NCBI GenBank assembly: GCA_965204875.1
Contig: OZ242020.1
Coordinates: 1,240,001 to 1,304,000, forward strand
Reading direction: 5' to 3'
DNA length: 64,000 nt
From: Aldehydirespirator sp965204875
Lineage (GTDB): Bacteria > Actinomycetota > Acidimicrobiia > Acidimicrobiales > Aldehydirespiratoraceae
Shown here: in pieces, positions 61,523 to 64,000 of the stretch
Numbering within the stretch: position 1 is the stretch's first letter
Layout of the letters: each line of letters opens with the position of its first letter
The notes under the pieces: model-generated
Told to the model about the DNA's origin: nothing
Seen by the model: the letters and a program-made list of their open reading frames with translations, nothing else
The model's database searches: none
Position numbers and translations under genes: made by a program

Positions 61523-62790
61523 CAGAAGCTCCCGCCGGTGTGATCGGGGCCCGCCGCGCTATGGGTGAAGTCACGGCTGCGTCGACCGCTGCGGACGCTG
61601 CGAACCAGGAGCGCGCCGCCGAGCGCGAGCACCCCCAGGGACACGATCGTCACGACACCGAGGTTCCAGCCGCGGTCCCGCCCGACCTCCAGCGCCGCCA
61701 GGAACAGGAACCACCCCAGCGCCACTGGCGTGAGCGCCTTCCAGCCCAAGTCCATGAGCTGGTCATAGCGGAAGCGGGGCAGGGTGGCGCGCACCCACAC
61801 GAACCCGCACAGCAGCAGCATGAGCTTAACGAAGAACCAGACGAACCCCCACGCCCAGGCGATACCGACGCCCGCCACCTCCCCCACCGGCACCGGCCCG
61901 GCCGGTCCGCCCAGGAACAGCGTGACGATGACGGCCGACATCGTGATCGTGTTCATGAACTCGGCCAGGAAGAAGAGCGCGAAGCGGATCGAGGAGTACT
62001 CCGTGTGGAAGCCGCCCACGAGTTCCTGCTCGGCCTCCACCAGATCGAACGGGGGGCGGTTGAGCTCGGCGGTTCCGGCGATGAGAAAGACGATGAAGGG
62101 CACCAGCCCGGTGACGACGAGGTTCCATCGCGGTATCAGGCCACCGAATCCCTCGCCGGCCTGGGCCGCGACGATGTCATGGGTCGACAACGACTCGGTC
62201 ATCAGCACGATCGATGCCACCGCCAGTCCCAGGGCCGCCTCGTAGCTGACCATCTGCGCGGAGGCCCGCACCGAGCCGATCAGCGGATACTTCGACCCCG
62301 ACGACCACCCGGCCAGCATCACCCCGTACACGGCCAGCGAGCTCATCGCCAGGAACAGCAGGATGCCCACCGGCGGGTCGGCCACCTGCAGGTAGGTGCT
62401 CCGACCCCACCACTCGACCTCAGCGGCGCCGCTGTTGAAGTCGCCGCCGAGCGGGATGATGGCGAAGGCCAGGAACGCCGGTATCAGCGACAGGTACGGG
62501 GCCAGCTTGAAGACGAACCTGTCGGAGCGATCAGGAACCAGATCCTCTTTGAAGAAGAGCTTGATGCCGTCGGCGAGGGTCTGCAGGATGCCCCACGGAC
62601 CCGCGATCGTGGGGCCCATGCGCTGGTGCATGCCGCCGATGAGCTTGCGCTCGAACCAGATCAGCAGCATCACGGCCACGAGCAGGGCAACGAACGCCAC
62701 CAGCGCCTTGGCAACGACGATCAGCACCTCCACAGCGCCGATGTCACCGGTCAGCAGCGGATCCGCCGCCCAGATCATGACGCCGCTCAT
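61522..62790 (-). CDS. nuoH: NADH-quinone oxidoreductase subunit H (second cluster)
   Basis: 422 residues from ATG 62790, which overlaps the nuoG stop (ATGA). Marks: IWFERKLIGGMHQRMGPTIAGPWGILQTLADGIKL in pieces, KYPLIGSVRASAQMVSYEAALG, and FDLVEAEQELVGGFHTEYSS with the acidic funnel. Longer than the first NuoH because of an extended C-terminus with an extra hydrophobic stretch (VVTIVSLGVLALGGALLV) and a polar tail ending in TGGSF, which is part of the 32-bp repeat. Confidence 0.93.
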   Translation of the reverse strand: MSGVMIWAADPLLTGDIGAVEVLIVVAKALVAFVALLVAVMLLIWFERKLIGGMHQRMGPTIAGPWGILQTLADGIKLFFKEDLVPDRSDRFVFKLAPYLSLIPAFLAFAIIPLGGDFNSGAAEVEWWGRSTYLQVADPPVGILLFLAMSSLAVYGVMLAGWSSGSKYPLIGSVRASAQMVSYEAALGLAVASIVLMTESLSTHDIVAAQAGEGFGGLIPRWNLVVTGLVPFIVFLIAGTAELNRPPFDLVEAEQELVGGFHTEYSSIRFALFFLAEFMNTITMSAVIVTLFLGGPAGPVPVGEVAGVGIAWAWGFVWFFVKLMLLLCGFVWVRATLPRFRYDQLMDLGWKALTPVALGWFLFLAALEVGRDRGWNLGVVTIVSLGVLALGGALLVRSVRSGRRSRDFTHSAAGPDHTGGSF

Positions 62791-64000
62791 CGCGCCTGCA
62801 CCGAGACGCGGGTCACGGCCTCGCCGGCGGTGATCAGGGTGTTGGCCGGCGCACCGGGAGCGATCCAGTCGACCGCCAGGCAACCCTCGGGCACGCCGAT
62901 GTCTGCTGCCAGCACGACATCGAGGTGACCGGCACCTGCGGTGACCCGCACATCGGTGCCCTCAGCGAGTCCGGCGCGCGACAGCTCGGCGGGATGCAGG
63001 CGCGCCCTCGTCGGCTCGGCCAGGCCACGGATCGACGGGCAGTGACGCAGCATCACCCCGCGGTCGTACATCCTGCGCGTGGCCACCAGCCGGTAGCCGC
63101 CACCAGGCGGGGCGCTCTCAGGGGATCCGCCCCGGCTGTCGGGAGGTGCCACGGAGCCGGTCTGGTTGTGGTCCTCGAGCGCCCCGGCGCTGGCCGGAGC
63201 AGCTTCACTTGGCACCGGGCCGGTGCGGGTGCCGTGCTGCGCCGCTGGGAGGATGCCTGTGCCGGCGGTGGGAAGCAGGACGCCCTCGGTGGGGTTGGCA
63301 GCCAGGGCCTGCTCGGTCATGCGACCGTGCATCTCGGACACCTCGGCCAGCTCGGAGCGGATCGCCTCGGGGGTGTCTGAGCCGGAGCCGGGCGCGAGGC
63401 GCTCTGCCAGCTCCGCTGCGATCATCCAGTCGGCGCGGGCGGTTCCCGGCGGTGTGACCTTGCGGCTCAGCCGGCTCACCCGGCCCTCGACGTTGGTGAA
63501 CGTGCCGTCGACCTCGGTCGGCCCGGCCGCCGCCAGAACGATCACGGCGGCTCCCGCGGCACGACCGTCGAGCGTTTCGTCGCCCCCGGTCGGCCCGGCC
63601 GCCGCCGCCATCTTCTCGGCCGCGAGCGCGGCCGAGTCGTTCACGAACAGATCGACGGCCACCACCGTTGCAGCCCCGAGCAGGCCGCGGCGGGCAAGGT
63701 CACCGTCGATGAAATCGTTGACGGGGTCAGCGCCCAGCAGCACCAACACGTCGATCTCACCGGCTGCCGCGGCCTTGAGGATGCCGGCGGCGCCGAGTCC
63801 CACGGCGGCGGGCCTCGCCGGCCAGCACCGCTCCAGCGCTCCGGCGCACCCGGCATCAGAGTCCTGCAGCCACACCCCTCCCGGCAGCAGGCCGGGGGCC
63901 AGGCCGGCGCGCAGCGCACCGTTCACGTTCCCCCGCCGCAACACCGGCAGGAAGCGGGTCCCCGGAAGCCTTGCCAACTCGAGCGCGGCGGCTTCGACGC
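62787..64000 (-). CDS. nuoG: NADH-quinone oxidoreductase subunit G, C-terminal part cut by window edge (second cluster)
   Basis: About 404 residues visible; the frame is open to the right edge. It belongs to the molybdopterin-oxidoreductase-like C-terminal domains of NuoG: EIDVLVLLGADPVNDFID, VDLFVNDSAALAAEK, then AAGPTEVDGTFTNVEGRVSRLSRKVTPPGTARADWMI, and a final beta-barrel domain (YDRGVMLRHCPSIRGLAEPTRARLHP). A Gly/Pro/Ser-rich stretch of about 50 residues lies between VLLPTAGTG and YRLVATRRM. The N-terminal iron-sulfur domains and nuoABCDEF are expected outside the window. Confidence 0.9.
   Translation of the reverse strand, partial: VEAAALELARLPGTRFLPVLRRGNVNGALRAGLAPGLLPGGVWLQDSDAGCAGALERCWPARPAAVGLGAAGILKAAAAGEIDVLVLLGADPVNDFIDGDLARRGLLGAATVVAVDLFVNDSAALAAEKMAAAAGPTGGDETLDGRAAGAAVIVLAAAGPTEVDGTFTNVEGRVSRLSRKVTPPGTARADWMIAAELAERLAPGSGSDTPEAIRSELAEVSEMHGRMTEQALAANPTEGVLLPTAGTGILPAAQHGTRTGPVPSEAAPASAGALEDHNQTGSVAPPDSRGGSPESAPPGGGYRLVATRRMYDRGVMLRHCPSIRGLAEPTRARLHPAELSRAGLAEGTDVRVTAGAGHLDVVLAADIGVPEGCLAVDWIAPGAPANTLITAGEAVTRVSVQAR

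Larger units (their letters stand above)
61454..61549. repeat. Three 32-bp repeats carrying ribosome site and start codon at the nuoH-nuoI junction
   Basis: Units begin with CCCATCA at 61454, 61486 and 61518 (+ strand), each followed by GAAC/GACC-TCCCACCGG or a close variant. On the coding strand each has GGGAG(G), 5-6 nt, then TGATGGG. Confidence 0.9.

Noticed and set aside
60229..62928. An 899-codon rightward frame across nuoH-nuoJ
   Set aside because: Antisense to conserved genes; no domain, composition typical of an antisense shadow.

Overview
The window reads as a GC-rich chromosome of an actinobacterium, most likely of the Acidimicrobiia type. The pointers are F420-type luciferase-like oxidoreductases, a DinB-fold protein of the thiol-dependent kind, an IF-2 N-terminal module with an actinobacterial sequence, and secreted proteins with long Thr/Val linkers. 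This is inference; no rRNA or other marker gene is present. I saw no rRNA, tRNA, insertion sequence, integrase or CRISPR array.

Layout. 1-5302: the edge of an AbiEi-like gene, small redox and housekeeping enzymes, and a secreted fibronectin-type protein. 5303-9303: a taurine/nitrate-type ABC importer and a divergent creatininase-family amidohydrolase. 9352-20047: a glycine betaine/carnitine importer beside four enzymes (enoyl-CoA hydratase, ADP-forming acyl-CoA synthetase, acyl-CoA dehydrogenase, and a carnitine dehydrogenase fused to a thioesterase) that together suggest a carnitine/betaine catabolic island. 20066-25744: a lone 1892-residue helicase-DUF1998 protein resembling a fused DrmA-DrmB of DISARM defence, carrying an IF2_N-like module. 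25766-36228: RraA- and RidA-like proteins, two VapBC toxin-antitoxin pairs, an NMT1/THI5-type importer with two permeases in an operon with an F420-type oxidoreductase and a MidA/NDUFAF7-like methyltransferase, and a beta-ureidopropionase-like hydrolase. 36477-39681: a DUF4143 ATPase and an AbiEi/AbiEii pair. 39956-42654: an S-layer-homology surface protein whose 5' end carries two long poly-G tracts. 42768-64000: two complex I operons, both leftward: an 11-subunit set (nuoABCDHIJKLMN, without nuoEFG) and a second set (nuoGHIJKLMN visible, running off the right edge), separated by a small membrane protein and a STAS-domain protein.

The most unusual feature is recurrent. At many junctions between operon neighbours a segment of about 60-75 bp (32 bp in one case) spanning a stop/start junction is tandemly duplicated. 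The extra copies form short open frames that begin on the stop of the upstream gene and end on or next to the start of the downstream gene, often with TGATG or GTGA overlaps and a duplicated Shine-Dalgarno. Clear cases lie at 6980-7125, 11744-11815, 30280-30441, 33195-33320, 53040-53108, 57757-57891, 60085-60159 and 61458-61522. Related duplications extend gene ends (NuoI tail; downstream of the enoyl-CoA hydratase) or a gene start (carnitine dehydrogenase).

Second theme: both surface-protein genes have homopolymeric G/C tracts (9, 11 and 15) at their 5' ends, as expected of phase-variable loci. Third theme: toxin-antitoxin and defence-like genes are scattered singly through the left two thirds, with short iterated repeats (20 bp x3, 23 bp x3, 8 bp x4) near some of them.
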